DNA of 64,000 nt, from positions 124,001 to 188,000 of the forward strand of contig CALNZC010000066.1 of assembly GCA_942490895.1 (NCBI GenBank). Reading direction: 5' to 3'. This document shows, piece by piece, positions 35,890 through 44,840 of the stretch (position 1 is the first letter of the stretch; each line of letters begins with the position of its first letter). The DNA comes from JAGNXB01 sp942490895. Lineage in GTDB: Bacteria > Bacteroidota > Bacteroidia > Chitinophagales > Saprospiraceae. Below the pieces are notes generated by a model, which searched no databases, was not told the origin of the DNA, and worked only from the letters and a program-made list of their open reading frames with translations. Position numbers and translations under genes: made by a program.

Positions 35890-37359
35890 TCAGGAAATCA
35901 CAGGGATCTCCAGTGCTTCGTTCAGCACTTTCATATCGTCAAATGGATACCGGACACCTCCGATATCCTGGTAGGTCTCATGTCCCTTACCGGCCACCAG
36001 AATGACATCGCCTGTCCTGGCCAGACGGGCAGCAATCTGTATGGCCTGCTTCCGATCTGCAATGACCTGGACCTTCATCTCGTCGTGATTGGCCACTCCA
36101 GCCACCATCTCATCCAGGATATCCTGAATGGCCTCAGAACGAGGGTTATCGGCGGTAAAAACAGCAATGTCACTACCGGCAGCAGCAATCTTTCCCATGA
36201 TTGGCCGCTTTTCCCTGTCCCGATCACCTCCACAACCGACCACTGAGACCAGTCGTGACTGCCTTGGCTTGAGTTCATGCAGGGTTTTGATCACCTTTTC
36301 CAGGGCATCAGGGGTATGAGCAAAATCCACGACCCCCAATCGGCCGGAAGGGTGACGCAAAATCTCCAGTCGCCCTTTGGCACCCGGACAACCACTCAAT
36401 GCCTGCATGGCTTCCTCTTCGTTAATACCGAGATTACAGGCGACACCCCAGGCAGCCAGCAGGTTGTAAGCGTTAAAGTCGCCAACCAATCGGCAAGCGA
36501 TCTGCCGGTCATTCATCTTCATGGAAAGGCCTTCCAATCGATTTTCCAGGATTCGTCCTTTGAAATCCGCCAAGGAGCGAAGGGAATAGGTATTGATTGT
36601 TGCACTACAATTCTGGACCATGACCTTTCCATGTTTGTCATCCAGATTGATGAGTGCAAAAGCATCCTTTGGCAAATGATCAAAAAAGGTCTTTTTGGCG
36701 GACAGGTAGTTGGCAAATGTGCCATGATAATCCAGATGATCATGGGTGAGGTTGGTAAATACTCCACCGGTGAAGGATAATCCATCAATCCGGCCCTGGC
36801 TGACTGCATGTGAGCTGACTTCCATGAACACATAGGTCACCCCTGCATCCACCATACTCCGCAGGTTGCGTTGGAGGGTCACCACATCGGGTGTCGTCAA
36901 TCGGGCGTCTTCCTGAAACCCGGGCCACCGGACCTCAATCGTAGAGATCAATCCACAAGGGTAACCCAGTGCAGTAAACAGTTGATAAAGGAGATAGACG
37001 ACTGATGTTTTTCCATTCGTACCTGTAACACCTACAAGACGCAACTCAGAGGAAGGCGCATCGTAGAGGTTCTCAGCCAGACGCCCGAGTGTCTCCCGGG
37101 AATTTTTGACCTGCATCCAGGTGATCGCATCTGAAAGATCTGCTGGAGCTTTTTCTTCAGCAACAATGATGGTTGCCCCTTTTTGAATGGCTTGAGCAAT
37201 AAATTGATGCCCATCAGCGGCTGTACCCCGGATAGCGATAAACAGGTCACCTGACTGCACATTTCTGCTGTCCAGGGTGATCCGAGCAACTGGTTGCTCC
37301 AGATCACCCCGGAACCACAGAACGTTCACACCGTTCGATATGTACTCAAGGGATTTCAA
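35890..37359 (-). CDS. murE: UDP-MurNAc-tripeptide ligase
   Basis: It adds the third amino acid, expected to be meso-diaminopimelate, to UDP-MurNAc-L-Ala-D-Glu. The 489-residue protein has the ATP loop GVTGTNGKTSVVYLLYQL, THDHLDYHGTFANYLSAKKTFFD, VDFAHTPDALEKVI, GCGGDRDREKRPIMG and TADNPRSE. DNPRxE is the loop that selects diaminopimelate rather than lysine. The start codon appears to be TTG at 37359; no in-frame ATG precedes it. It lies 64 bases after the ftsI PASTA fragment. Confidence 0.95.
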   Translation of the reverse strand: MKSLEYISNGVNVLWFRGDLEQPVARITLDSRNVQSGDLFIAIRGTAADGHQFIAQAIQKGATIIVAEEKAPADLSDAITWMQVKNSRETLGRLAENLYDAPSSELRLVGVTGTNGKTSVVYLLYQLFTALGYPCGLISTIEVRWPGFQEDARLTTPDVVTLQRNLRSMVDAGVTYVFMEVSSHAVSQGRIDGLSFTGGVFTNLTHDHLDYHGTFANYLSAKKTFFDHLPKDAFALINLDDKHGKVMVQNCSATINTYSLRSLADFKGRILENRLEGLSMKMNDRQIACRLVGDFNAYNLLAAWGVACNLGINEEEAMQALSGCPGAKGRLEILRHPSGRLGVVDFAHTPDALEKVIKTLHELKPRQSRLVSVVGCGGDRDREKRPIMGKIAAAGSDIAVFTADNPRSEAIQDILDEMVAGVANHDEMKVQVIADRKQAIQIAARLARTGDVILVAGKGHETYQDIGGVRYPFDDMKVLNEALEIPVIS

Positions 37360-37423
37360 TTTGTTACCGGTGCGTTTGTGTAGAAAAAAGGTTGGTGTTT
37401 ATCACAAAAAATTTCAGAAGCGT

Positions 37424-37693
37424 TTATTCGAGGTAGATGCGGACATACTGGCCATGTGCCGGTTTTCCTGCAGGTACCGATTGACGTCGGACCTTTCCGA
37501 CACCGATCACATCGACTTTCAATCCACTATTTTCAAGGAGGTAGAGCGCATCTCTGAGCCCCATCCCCATTACATTGGGCACCTGCTTTTCGGGTAGAAC
37601 CCGATTGAGGAAGTGCAAACGATCTTCTTCTTCGATTTTACTGACGGCCCACTCCCCTTCACCACTATCTTGCTTGGGGACACCCGCCTCCAT
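37424..37693 (-). pseudogene. ftsI: PASTA domain of ftsI, separated by a frameshift
   Basis: A reading frame of 89 codons encodes one PASTA repeat (VPNVMGMGLRDALYLLENSG, then LKVDVIGVGKVRRQSVPAG and QYVRIYLE). This domain normally ends the FtsI-type penicillin-binding protein of Bacteroidota. It overlaps the last 29 bases of the ftsI frame. Removing one G from the GGCGGG tract (minus strand, about 37682-37689) would fuse the two as MHGGGVPKQDSGEGEW. No export signal precedes it, so on its own it would be cytoplasmic and without use. It is therefore treated as part of ftsI. Confidence 0.85.
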
Positions 37694-39530
37694 GCATATA
37701 CGATGGAAAGTCCTGTCGGTTTCCGACCTCCCATTGAGGGATATTCAGGGCACGAAAATCTTTTTCCTGATCAGCACGCATCGGCTCGAACATTTCCTTT
37801 CTGGAGCTGAAACAGTAATCAGAGATCTCTCTGAAAACGGGCAAAGCCACTTCGCTTCCATAGTATCCATTGTGTGGATCCGTCACCACGATGATCGCTG
37901 CATACTTGGGTTCATCTGCCGGAAAGTACCCGACAAAAGAGCTGCGATAAGCCACATCTTTTCCATGTTGATAGCCAATCTGGGCTGTTCCCGTTTTACC
38001 TGCAAAAGTGTAAAGGGAGGTCGCCATCCGGGAAGCTGTTCCCCGGATAACTACACCTTCCAGCATCTCCCGCATTTGACGGATAACCTTGGCCGATGCG
38101 ATCCGACGATCCAGTACCTCAGGATGAAAGCGCTTGAGCGGTTCGCCCTGTCGTTGAATTTCAGAGACAAGCTTGGGCTTCATCATCTTTCCTCCATTTG
38201 CCACTGCAGCATACAGATTCAAGATCTGTAATGGCGTCATCTCCACCTCATATCCAATGGACATCCAGGGCAGGGTAATCCCACTCCAATTATCTTTTTT
38301 AGTTGCTTCCTTGAGTATCGGATGTGCTTCTCCGGCCAAGTCAACTTGGGTGATCTCACCAACACCAAAGGACTTCAGTCGCTTGGTAAAGGCCTCAGGC
38401 TGAGTGCCGTAGTACCGCTGCACCAATTTGGCCACACCGACATTTGAAGAGATCTCAAAAGCGTGACTCACGGTTGTGGTATCTATGCCATGGTAGTGAG
38501 CATCCTTCAAGGTGTTGTTGTAAAACTTGGTTTCACCCTTCTCCAGATCGATCAGATCATCCGGCTTCACATATCCATCTTCCAGGAGAGCCATAAAACT
38601 GGCCAACTTGAAAACCGACCCTGGCTCAACTGCTGATCCAATGGCATGATTGTATAGTTCGACGTATCCGTTTCGGCTTTTATCCAAATTGACCATGGCG
38701 CGGATAAAACCTGTTTTCACATCCATGACAATGGCCACACCCGACTCGGCTTGATGGGTTGACAACGCCTTCGTCAACGCATGATGTGCAATGTCTTGCA
38801 TCCCCATATCCAGGGTGGTCACGATATCCTTTCCCGGTTTTGGGGCAATCTCTGTAAGGTCATTGATCGGCAGTAAAATGTCACCGGGCAGGCGTTGCAT
38901 CAGGCGCATTCCGTCTTCACCACAGATCACTGACTGGTATTTACCTTCCAACCCGACGGGCTTGGCTCCCTTCCGAATAGACCCTACTGTCCGGCTGGCC
39001 AACCCTTCAAATGGACGCTGACGCTCAAGGCGTTCCAACAGGATAATGCCGCCTTTAAACTGGCCTTTCTTAAACAGAGGGAAGGTTTTCACCATTTCCG
39101 CCTTTTCTACCGACAACTTGGGATGAATGCGGTAGTAACGATCCTTCGCTTTTCTTCGGCTGCGCAACTTTTGCGTCCATTCCTTTCCAGAACGAGACCC
39201 ATCTACAAAGTGTGAAATGTACCAACCCAGAGAATCGACTTCCTGCTGAAAGTCGGCTTCTGACATTGCGCTGGAATTGAGATCCATGCGCAATTCATAG
39301 GTCGCTACCGTACTTGCCAGAATGGCCCCACTTTCTGTAATAATGCTGCCCTTTTCCGCTTCTACAGGGACATATTTCAACTGACTCTTCTCGGCCTTGG
39401 CACGCCACTTGTCTCCTTCAACCCACTGGATGATCATGACACGACCCAAGATGGCCAACGCCAGCAGCAGTACCAGTCCGAGGACGAGGTATGCTTTGAT
39501 CAGGAGTTCGTTCTTACGTGCCTCTGCCAT
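37665..39530 (-). CDS. ftsI: Penicillin-binding protein FtsI (septal transpeptidase)
   Basis: The class B PBP that cross-links septal peptidoglycan together with FtsW. In 621 codons it has one N-terminal membrane segment (about 12-33), a dimerisation domain and the transpeptidase domain with EPGSVFKLAS (catalytic Ser, SxxK), SSNVG (SxN) and AGKTGTAQ (KTG). All catalytic motifs are intact. The frame ends early, after NIPQWEVGNRQDFPSYMHGGG, while the usual PASTA tail follows in the next frame. The gene lies five bases after ftsL. Confidence 0.95.
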   Translation of the reverse strand: MAEARKNELLIKAYLVLGLVLLLALAILGRVMIIQWVEGDKWRAKAEKSQLKYVPVEAEKGSIITESGAILASTVATYELRMDLNSSAMSEADFQQEVDSLGWYISHFVDGSRSGKEWTQKLRSRRKAKDRYYRIHPKLSVEKAEMVKTFPLFKKGQFKGGIILLERLERQRPFEGLASRTVGSIRKGAKPVGLEGKYQSVICGEDGMRLMQRLPGDILLPINDLTEIAPKPGKDIVTTLDMGMQDIAHHALTKALSTHQAESGVAIVMDVKTGFIRAMVNLDKSRNGYVELYNHAIGSAVEPGSVFKLASFMALLEDGYVKPDDLIDLEKGETKFYNNTLKDAHYHGIDTTTVSHAFEISSNVGVAKLVQRYYGTQPEAFTKRLKSFGVGEITQVDLAGEAHPILKEATKKDNWSGITLPWMSIGYEVEMTPLQILNLYAAVANGGKMMKPKLVSEIQRQGEPLKRFHPEVLDRRIASAKVIRQMREMLEGVVIRGTASRMATSLYTFAGKTGTAQIGYQHGKDVAYRSSFVGYFPADEPKYAAIIVVTDPHNGYYGSEVALPVFREISDYCFSSRKEMFEPMRADQEKDFRALNIPQWEVGNRQDFPSYMHGGGCPQAR

Positions 39531-39535
39531 AAATT

Positions 39536-39847
39536 TTAAGGCTTTTCAATCAGTTTGGGTACGCTACCTTTCAGTGATCCATCCAGAGACCCTATTTGAC
39601 GTGTAATCTCGGATTGCTGGTGATTCACAATGGCTTCAGATCGCATTTTCAAATACTTGGACCGCATTTCTTTGACATCCTTTTGCAGCGACTGATACTC
39701 CCTGACCCGTCCCTGGCCCTGATGGACTATGGAGATATACACCAGTACGAGAGCGGCGAGGAAACCAAAAAAATGAAGATTGCGCAAGACATAGTTTGCA
39801 CCAGTCTGCGGCAATACGAGGTAATCCTTGATCTTCCAGCTTCTCAT
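39536..39847 (-). CDS. ftsL: FtsL-like division protein
   Basis: A 103-residue bitopic protein with one membrane segment (about 24-42, LHFFGFLAALVLVYISIVH) followed by a periplasmic coiled coil (YQSLQKDVKEMRSKYLKMRS). Sequence identity in this family is low; the assignment rests on size, topology and position between rsmH and ftsI. FtsL forms the FtsQLB complex that activates FtsWI. It overlaps rsmH by four bases. Confidence 0.85.
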   Translation of the reverse strand: MRSWKIKDYLVLPQTGANYVLRNLHFFGFLAALVLVYISIVHQGQGRVREYQSLQKDVKEMRSKYLKMRSEAIVNHQQSEITRQIGSLDGSLKGSVPKLIEKP

Positions 39848-40761
39848 GCTTCTATCACTTTGCGGGCTACACGCATCTTAGCACTGCTTGCCCTGGTATT
39901 TCGATCGAGTTCATCTGCGTCCGGTTGAATCGGATTTTTTGTGAGGATCTCAAACGGACGTTTGATATTTCCATAAAAATCCTTTTCCGGGTCCCCACTC
40001 TGGTTCCCGCTGCGCATGAAGCGTTTCACCATCCGGTCTTCGAGGGAGTGATAGGTTAAAACCACTAACAACCCTCCCGGCTTCAGCACCTTCAGTGCCC
40101 CTTGCAACATCTCTTCCAGCGACTCCATTTCTTCATTGACCGCAATCCGCAAGGCTTGGAAAACTTGGGCCAGATACCGGTGGCGTTCTCCGCGAATCAA
40201 GGGTTGAAGAACCTCCAACAGATCACCGACAACCTTGAAGCGCCGCTGGTTTCGAAAGCGGATAACCGCTTCTGCCACCGTCCGGGCATTTCGCACCTCG
40301 CCATACTCACCCAGGATCTTTTGCAAGGGACCGGGTTCCATTTGATTGAGGAGGTCAGCCGCAGTGCGCCCTGATGTATTATTCATGCGCATGTCCAGGT
40401 CCATCTGAGGAAAGCGGAATGAAAAGCCACGTTCCGGTTGATCGAACTGGTGGGACGACACCCCCAGGTCTGCCAGGATTCCATCCACTTCATTCACCCC
40501 TGAAAACCGGGTAAATCGCTCGAGATGGCGAAAATTGTGCGGAATGAATGTCAGGCGAGAATCCTCTGGAACATTGGCCAGTGCAGCCTCATCCTGATCG
40601 AAGGCCAACAATCTGCCATTCGGGCCTAAAGCATCCAGAATCCGTTTTGCATGGCCTCCTCCACCGAAGGTGGCATCCACATAAATCCCTGTTTCTGAGA
40701 TATCGAGTGCCTGGATGCTTTCATCCAGGAGAACCGGTTCATGGTAGTCATAGTCGCCCAT
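39844..40761 (-). CDS. rsmH: 16S rRNA (cytosine1402-N4)-methyltransferase
   Basis: RsmH (MraW) methylates C1402 of 16S rRNA with SAM. The 305-residue protein starts MGDYDYHEPVLLDESIQAL and shows the SAM site YVDATFGGGGHAKRIL (about 30-45), DGILADLGVSSHQFD, ERGFSFR and VLTYHSLEDRMVKRF. ATG at 40761 is chosen because the open frame beyond it (to 40875) runs back into mraZ without homology. It lies seven bases after mraZ. Confidence 0.96.
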   Translation of the reverse strand: MGDYDYHEPVLLDESIQALDISETGIYVDATFGGGGHAKRILDALGPNGRLLAFDQDEAALANVPEDSRLTFIPHNFRHLERFTRFSGVNEVDGILADLGVSSHQFDQPERGFSFRFPQMDLDMRMNNTSGRTAADLLNQMEPGPLQKILGEYGEVRNARTVAEAVIRFRNQRRFKVVGDLLEVLQPLIRGERHRYLAQVFQALRIAVNEEMESLEEMLQGALKVLKPGGLLVVLTYHSLEDRMVKRFMRSGNQSGDPEKDFYGNIKRPFEILTKNPIQPDADELDRNTRASSAKMRVARKVIEA

Positions 40762-40768
40762 GAGCCGG

Positions 40769-41233
40769 TTATGTATTTGGTTTGTACAAATTGGCAAAGA
40801 ACTGTTCTGCAAGTGCCGCGAAATCGGCCGGATCCATGCGCTTCTCTTCAAATGATTCTGTCCGCCAGATTTCAATCTTGTCTCCCTGACAGATCAGGCT
40901 TACCTCCCGTTCCACACCTGCATATTCCAGCAATGTCTTACTCAGCAGGATTCGACCGGATCCATCCTTGGATAGCGGATAGGACTCCCGATAGAATTCA
41001 CGTTTGAACTCCCGAACGGATGCCATGAAGTCAGGCACTGCCTTCAATTGCTCAGTGAATCGCTCCCACACTGTCTTGGGATATAGCACCAGGCACTTCT
41101 CGTAGCCTTTATTCAAAACAAACCTGGTGGCATGCTCCTCCCCTAGCTGGGCGAGCAATTCGCTCGGCAACTTCAACCTCCCCTTCTCATCGAGACGGCA
41201 GGTAAAATTTCCAACTAGATCAAATGATGCCAC
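40769..41233 (-). CDS. mraZ: Transcriptional regulator MraZ
   Basis: A 154-residue protein with two tandem AbrB-like MraZ repeats, each with the DxxxR core: CRLDEKGRLKLP (about 12-23) and LSKDGSGRILLS (about 86-97). MraZ binds DNA in its own promoter and represses the dcw operon (family knowledge). The start codon is GTG at 41233; no in-frame ATG is available upstream. A matching set of direct repeats lies upstream at 41270-41294. It is the first gene of the thirteen-gene dcw unit. Confidence 0.95.
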   Translation of the reverse strand: MASFDLVGNFTCRLDEKGRLKLPSELLAQLGEEHATRFVLNKGYEKCLVLYPKTVWERFTEQLKAVPDFMASVREFKREFYRESYPLSKDGSGRILLSKTLLEYAGVEREVSLICQGDKIEIWRTESFEEKRMDPADFAALAEQFFANLYKPNT

Positions 41234-41253
41234 TGATATCCATTTCCTTACCC

Positions 41254-41261
41254 CAAAAGTA
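41254..41261 (-). promoter_or_regulatory. -7 promoter box of the dcw cluster
   Basis: TACTTTTG on the minus strand fits TAnnTTTG and lies 20 bases upstream of the mraZ GTG. Most genes downstream are overlapping or closely spaced, so this is the likely main promoter for the cluster. Confidence 0.65.
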
Positions 41262-41269
41262 ACCTATTG

Positions 41270-41294
41270 TCCCATTACAGTCCACTTTCTCCCA
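41270..41294 (-). promoter_or_regulatory. Predicted MraZ operator: three direct repeats
   Basis: On the minus strand, TGGGA (41294-41290), TGGAC (41284-41280) and TGGGA (41274-41270) recur with an exact ten-base period. This is the arrangement known for MraZ sites (three TGGGN repeats with five-base spacers, as in E. coli). They lie just upstream of the -7 box, overlapping where a -33 element would be, so binding should block transcription. Confidence 0.75.
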
Positions 41295-41451
41295 CACAAA
41301 TCACAAAATAATTTAACGCATTGTTTTTATACATGCGTAATCAATTGATTTTCAATGCCAAATTAAAAAACAAGGAAAGGTGGGTTGGAGTGGACTTATC
41401 CTGCGATTCCCACCGGGCTGGTTAATTTCCATTACCCTCGAAGAGGCATTT

Positions 41452-42186
41452 CTAGCGGACCTGATAGGATTGGAACATACTGCGCCATTTCATTTCAATC
41501 ACACCGCCGACAGCTTCACGAACGATCGATTTAGACATCTTGGACACCCCTTCAACCCGGTCAGCAAAAAGGATGGGCACTTCTTTAATCCGAAAGCCCA
41601 GGGTCCAGGTCGCAAACTTCATTTCGATCTGAAATGCATATCCGACAAAGCGAATCTTACCTAAGTCGATCTTCTCCAAAACACGCCGGTGGTAACAAAT
41701 GAATCCAGCTGTGGGATCATGTACAGGCATCCAGGTGATCAACTGTACATAAAAGGAAGCCCCTCTGGAAAGCATAATTCGATCCATAGGCCAATTTTCC
41801 AGCTCACCGCCTTTCACATAACGAGATCCTACCGTGACATCCGCATCGCCATTGGCAACGGGCTCCCGCAATCGGAGCAGGTCCTTGGGATTATGCGAAA
41901 AGTCGGCATCCATCTCAAAGAAGTAGTCGTAATGCCGGGAAAGACCCCAACGAAAGCCTTCGATATAAGCCGTACCCAAGCCCGACTTTCCAGCCCGTTC
42001 CATCAAGTGCACCCGTTCGGGGAAACGGCTCATGACTTCGCGTACAACCGCAGCCGTGCCATCCGGGGATCCATCATCCACCACCAGCACGTCAAACACC
42101 GATCCTAAGGCGAGTACAGCCTCCAGGATCTTTTTGATGTTCTCCCGTTCATTGTAAGTGGGAATAATGACTAAACCGTCACGCAA
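41452..42186 (-). CDS. Dolichol/polyprenol-phosphate mannose synthase-like glycosyltransferase (GT2)
   Basis: A 244-residue GT-A enzyme that should move a sugar, typically mannose from GDP-mannose, onto polyprenyl phosphate. It has VIIPTYNERENI (about 6-17), VVDDGSPDGT (DDxSxD-type), GLGTAYIEGF, the metal motif FEMDADFSHNP and DPTAGFICYHR. No C-terminal membrane segments are present, so it is the soluble single-domain type. The start appears to be TTG at 42186 because a stop codon lies five codons upstream and no ATG is available. A TATCTTTA box lies at 42218-42211. Confidence 0.88.
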   Translation of the reverse strand: MRDGLVIIPTYNERENIKKILEAVLALGSVFDVLVVDDGSPDGTAAVVREVMSRFPERVHLMERAGKSGLGTAYIEGFRWGLSRHYDYFFEMDADFSHNPKDLLRLREPVANGDADVTVGSRYVKGGELENWPMDRIMLSRGASFYVQLITWMPVHDPTAGFICYHRRVLEKIDLGKIRFVGYAFQIEMKFATWTLGFRIKEVPILFADRVEGVSKMSKSIVREAVGGVIEMKWRSMFQSYQVR

Positions 42187-42210
42187 GTCGAACAGATTTT
42201 AAGTTTGGGC

Positions 42211-42218
42211 TAAAGATA
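42211..42218 (-). promoter_or_regulatory. -7 promoter box of the GT2 gene
   Basis: TATCTTTA on the minus strand matches seven of the eight consensus-compatible positions and lies 24 bases upstream of the TTG start. Confidence 0.45.
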
Positions 42219-42267
42219 ATCGGTTCCAGGTTTGATTGCGAAGTTGACCATGTATTACACCTCTCGA

Positions 42268-44664
42268 CTAAAAACTATCGGGAAATGCCTCGTGCATCAT
42301 TTCCAGCACCTTTTCGCAAATATCTTCTGCATTTGGCTTGGAGAAGTAATCCCCATCCGAACCATAAGGCGTCCGATGCGCCCGAGCAGTGATCGTCATT
42401 GGTGCACTATCGAGGAATTGATAACCGCCCTGATTTTCCAGGACCTCCTGCATCATGTAGGACGTTGCCCCGCCAGGAACATCCTCATCCAGGAAGATGA
42501 TCCGGTTTGTCTTGGACAATGAATGCACGATACGACCTTCCAAATCAAACGGTAACATGGTCTGTACATCAATCAGTTCGATGTAAACACCCATTGTTTC
42601 CAAAAGGGTCATCGCTTCCTGGGCGATTCGTACACAGGATCCATAGGTCACCATGGTCAGATGTTCACCTTCTTTCAGCACCTCAGGTACACCCAGCGGC
42701 ACTGTAAATTCACCCAGATTATCCGGGAGTGTTTCTTTCAATCGATACCCGTTGAGGCATTCGATGACCAGGCCAGGGTCGTCAGATTGCAACAAAGTAT
42801 TGTACATCCCGGCAGCCTGGGTCATATTCCTGGGGACACAAACATGGATCCCTCGCAACGAGTGAACGAGCATTCCGATCGGTGATCCGGCATGCCAGAT
42901 CCCCTCCAGGCGATGCCCTCGGGTGCGGATGATGGCCGGTGCCATTTGCATACCATTACTGCGATATCGCACGGTAGCCAGATCGTCCGTCAGCGGTTCA
43001 AGACCATAAATGAGATAATCCAGATACTGGATCTCTGCGAGAGGCCGCAGTCCGCGCATCGACATGCCAATAGCCTGTCCCATAATAGTCCACTCTCGGA
43101 TACCCGCATCGAAGACCTTTTCTTCGCCATACTTCCCCTGCAATCCGGCAAAGCCCTGGTTGACATCTCCTATTCGGCCCACGTCCTCACCGAAGGCAAA
43201 AAAGCGTGGATCCCGTTCCAGGACAAGATCAAAAAAGGCATTGAGGATCTCAAAACCATTCTTGGTCGGACTATTCTCCGAAAATTCGGGATGGACAACC
43301 GGAACCCGCAAGGCAGACGCTTCACTTTCACTGTACAAATGACGGTGGTAGGCATCGGCTGCACGAGTATATGCGGTCCGAACAAGAGCTTTAAGTCCGT
43401 CAATAGAATCATGTTCAAATCCGGTCCACTTCAATAAGGTATGCCTGGCCAGCTTAACCAGTTCGTTGTAGAGTGGAGAACGCATATTCAGCAACTGCTG
43501 CTGGGCTTCTGCCAACCCCGGAAGCGGAAGTCCGGATGCGCCGGCATCCGCCAGTGCTCCGGTTAATCGCGCCTGATAGGCTTGAATCGGTTCATTATAT
43601 TGCTTCCAGGCTCGATCCCTGGCTTCTCTGACTTCGAGACGTGCTTTTTCCTGGAGTTGCACTAATTCTTCACTGGTAGCCAGATCTTGATCCACCAGCC
43701 ACTCCCCCATGCGTTTAATACAGTCGAAATCCTCTTCCCAGGCCAGCCGTTCCTTGGACTTATATCGCTCATGGGAACCGGAGGTCGAGTGGCCTTGAGG
43801 CTGGGTTACTTCCCGAACATGAATCAGAGCTGGCTGATGAGTCGTTCGGACATGTTCTGTCACTTCCTGATAGACCTTACACAATTGGGGATAATCCCAG
43901 GCCTTTACTGTGATCAACAGCAAACCTTCACCGACCACTTCACTATGAAAACCTTTCAATGCTCTGGAAATACTCTTTTTGGTAGTCTGATAATCGATCG
44001 GCACCGAGATGCCATAACCATCATCCCATACGGATACGATCAGAGGCACCTGTTGCACCGCGGCAGCATTCATGGTCTCCCAAAACACCCCCTCTGAAGT
44101 ACTGGCATCGCCTATCGTACAGAAAACGACTTCATTCCCTTGTTTCGAAAAGGAACCTGCTTCTGCCAATTCCGGATGTTCCCGATATTTCTTGGAGGCC
44201 AGCGCCAGTCCAAGTGCACGGGCCATCTGACCGGCAGTACTGGAGATATCCGCAGAAACATTTTTGAGTTCGGAGTGAGGCAACCACTCGCCCTCCTCAT
44301 CGATGAGCGGAGTGGCATAATGGCTATTCATCTGCCGTCCACCTGAAAATGGATCATTATCCGGATCTGCATAAAGTTGGGCGAAATAAGCATCAATGGT
44401 GGACAGGCCAAGGGCAAACATCAACGTCTGGTCACGGTAATAGCCGGACCGCCAGTCACCTTTTTGAAAGAACTTGGCTAAAGCAACCTGTGGCACTTCC
44501 TTTCCATCGCCGACGATGCCAAATTTTGCTTTTCCCGTTAACACCTCCTTCCTGGCCAGCATGCTGGCTTCCCGACTGATCACAGCGATCCAATAATCGC
44601 GCAATACCTCTTGTTCAAAGCCCGCTGCTTGCTGTGCTTGTTCTTCTTTTATCAGTTCTTCCAT
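42268..44664 (-). CDS. Fused alpha/beta E1 component of a 2-oxoacid dehydrogenase (branched-chain type)
   Basis: A 798-residue thiamine-diphosphate enzyme in which E1 alpha (about 1-400) and E1 beta (about 455-798) are one chain. The alpha half has the ThDP motif GDASTSEGVFWETMNAAAVQQVPLI, and SGSHERYKS is the phosphorylation-loop equivalent. The beta half has FAFGEDVGRIGDVNQGFAGL and EIQYLDYLIYGLEPL. Such fusions are common in Bacteroidota and are annotated as 2-oxoisovalerate dehydrogenase; pyruvate as substrate cannot be excluded. No E2 or E3 gene is near. ATG at 44664 is chosen because a TATCTTTG box lies at 44691-44684. Confidence 0.9.
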   Translation of the reverse strand: MEELIKEEQAQQAAGFEQEVLRDYWIAVISREASMLARKEVLTGKAKFGIVGDGKEVPQVALAKFFQKGDWRSGYYRDQTLMFALGLSTIDAYFAQLYADPDNDPFSGGRQMNSHYATPLIDEEGEWLPHSELKNVSADISSTAGQMARALGLALASKKYREHPELAEAGSFSKQGNEVVFCTIGDASTSEGVFWETMNAAAVQQVPLIVSVWDDGYGISVPIDYQTTKKSISRALKGFHSEVVGEGLLLITVKAWDYPQLCKVYQEVTEHVRTTHQPALIHVREVTQPQGHSTSGSHERYKSKERLAWEEDFDCIKRMGEWLVDQDLATSEELVQLQEKARLEVREARDRAWKQYNEPIQAYQARLTGALADAGASGLPLPGLAEAQQQLLNMRSPLYNELVKLARHTLLKWTGFEHDSIDGLKALVRTAYTRAADAYHRHLYSESEASALRVPVVHPEFSENSPTKNGFEILNAFFDLVLERDPRFFAFGEDVGRIGDVNQGFAGLQGKYGEEKVFDAGIREWTIMGQAIGMSMRGLRPLAEIQYLDYLIYGLEPLTDDLATVRYRSNGMQMAPAIIRTRGHRLEGIWHAGSPIGMLVHSLRGIHVCVPRNMTQAAGMYNTLLQSDDPGLVIECLNGYRLKETLPDNLGEFTVPLGVPEVLKEGEHLTMVTYGSCVRIAQEAMTLLETMGVYIELIDVQTMLPFDLEGRIVHSLSKTNRIIFLDEDVPGGATSYMMQEVLENQGGYQFLDSAPMTITARAHRTPYGSDGDYFSKPNAEDICEKVLEMMHEAFPDSF

Positions 44665-44683
44665 ATATGGCGATTGTCTCTGA

Positions 44684-44691
44684 CAAAGATA
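44684..44691 (-). promoter_or_regulatory. -7 promoter box of the fused E1 gene
   Basis: TATCTTTG on the minus strand lies 19 bases upstream of ATG 44664. It rules against the longer frame starting at 44748. Confidence 0.65.
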
Positions 44692-44811
44692 AGAAATCTC
44701 AATAGCCTTCCCACTTTCCATAACTACTTGACATGCAGCAGATAACATGCTCTTAACTCATCATTAACAGCGATCTGCCGTCATAAATTTTCCTCCAAAT
44801 GGACATTCCCC

Positions 44812-44819
44812 TATTTTTG
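44812..44819 (+). promoter_or_regulatory. -7 promoter box of the DUF1573 gene
   Basis: TATTTTTG lies 21 bases upstream of ATG 44841 and fits TAnnTTTG. Confidence 0.6.
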
Positions 44820-44840
44820 TCATATCGATTCACCAAAAAA

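Noticed and set aside
37424..37693. Stand-alone PASTA protein gene
   Set aside because: It lacks a membrane or export signal, overlaps the end of ftsI and matches the missing ftsI tail, so it is better read as a frameshifted part of ftsI.
40762..40875. Longer start of rsmH at 40875
   Set aside because: It would overlap mraZ by about 107 bases and the extra residues do not match RsmH, which starts near the HEPVLLDE motif.
44665..44748. Longer start of the fused E1 gene at 44748
   Set aside because: The added 28 codons run through a perfect TATCTTTG promoter box and lack homology.
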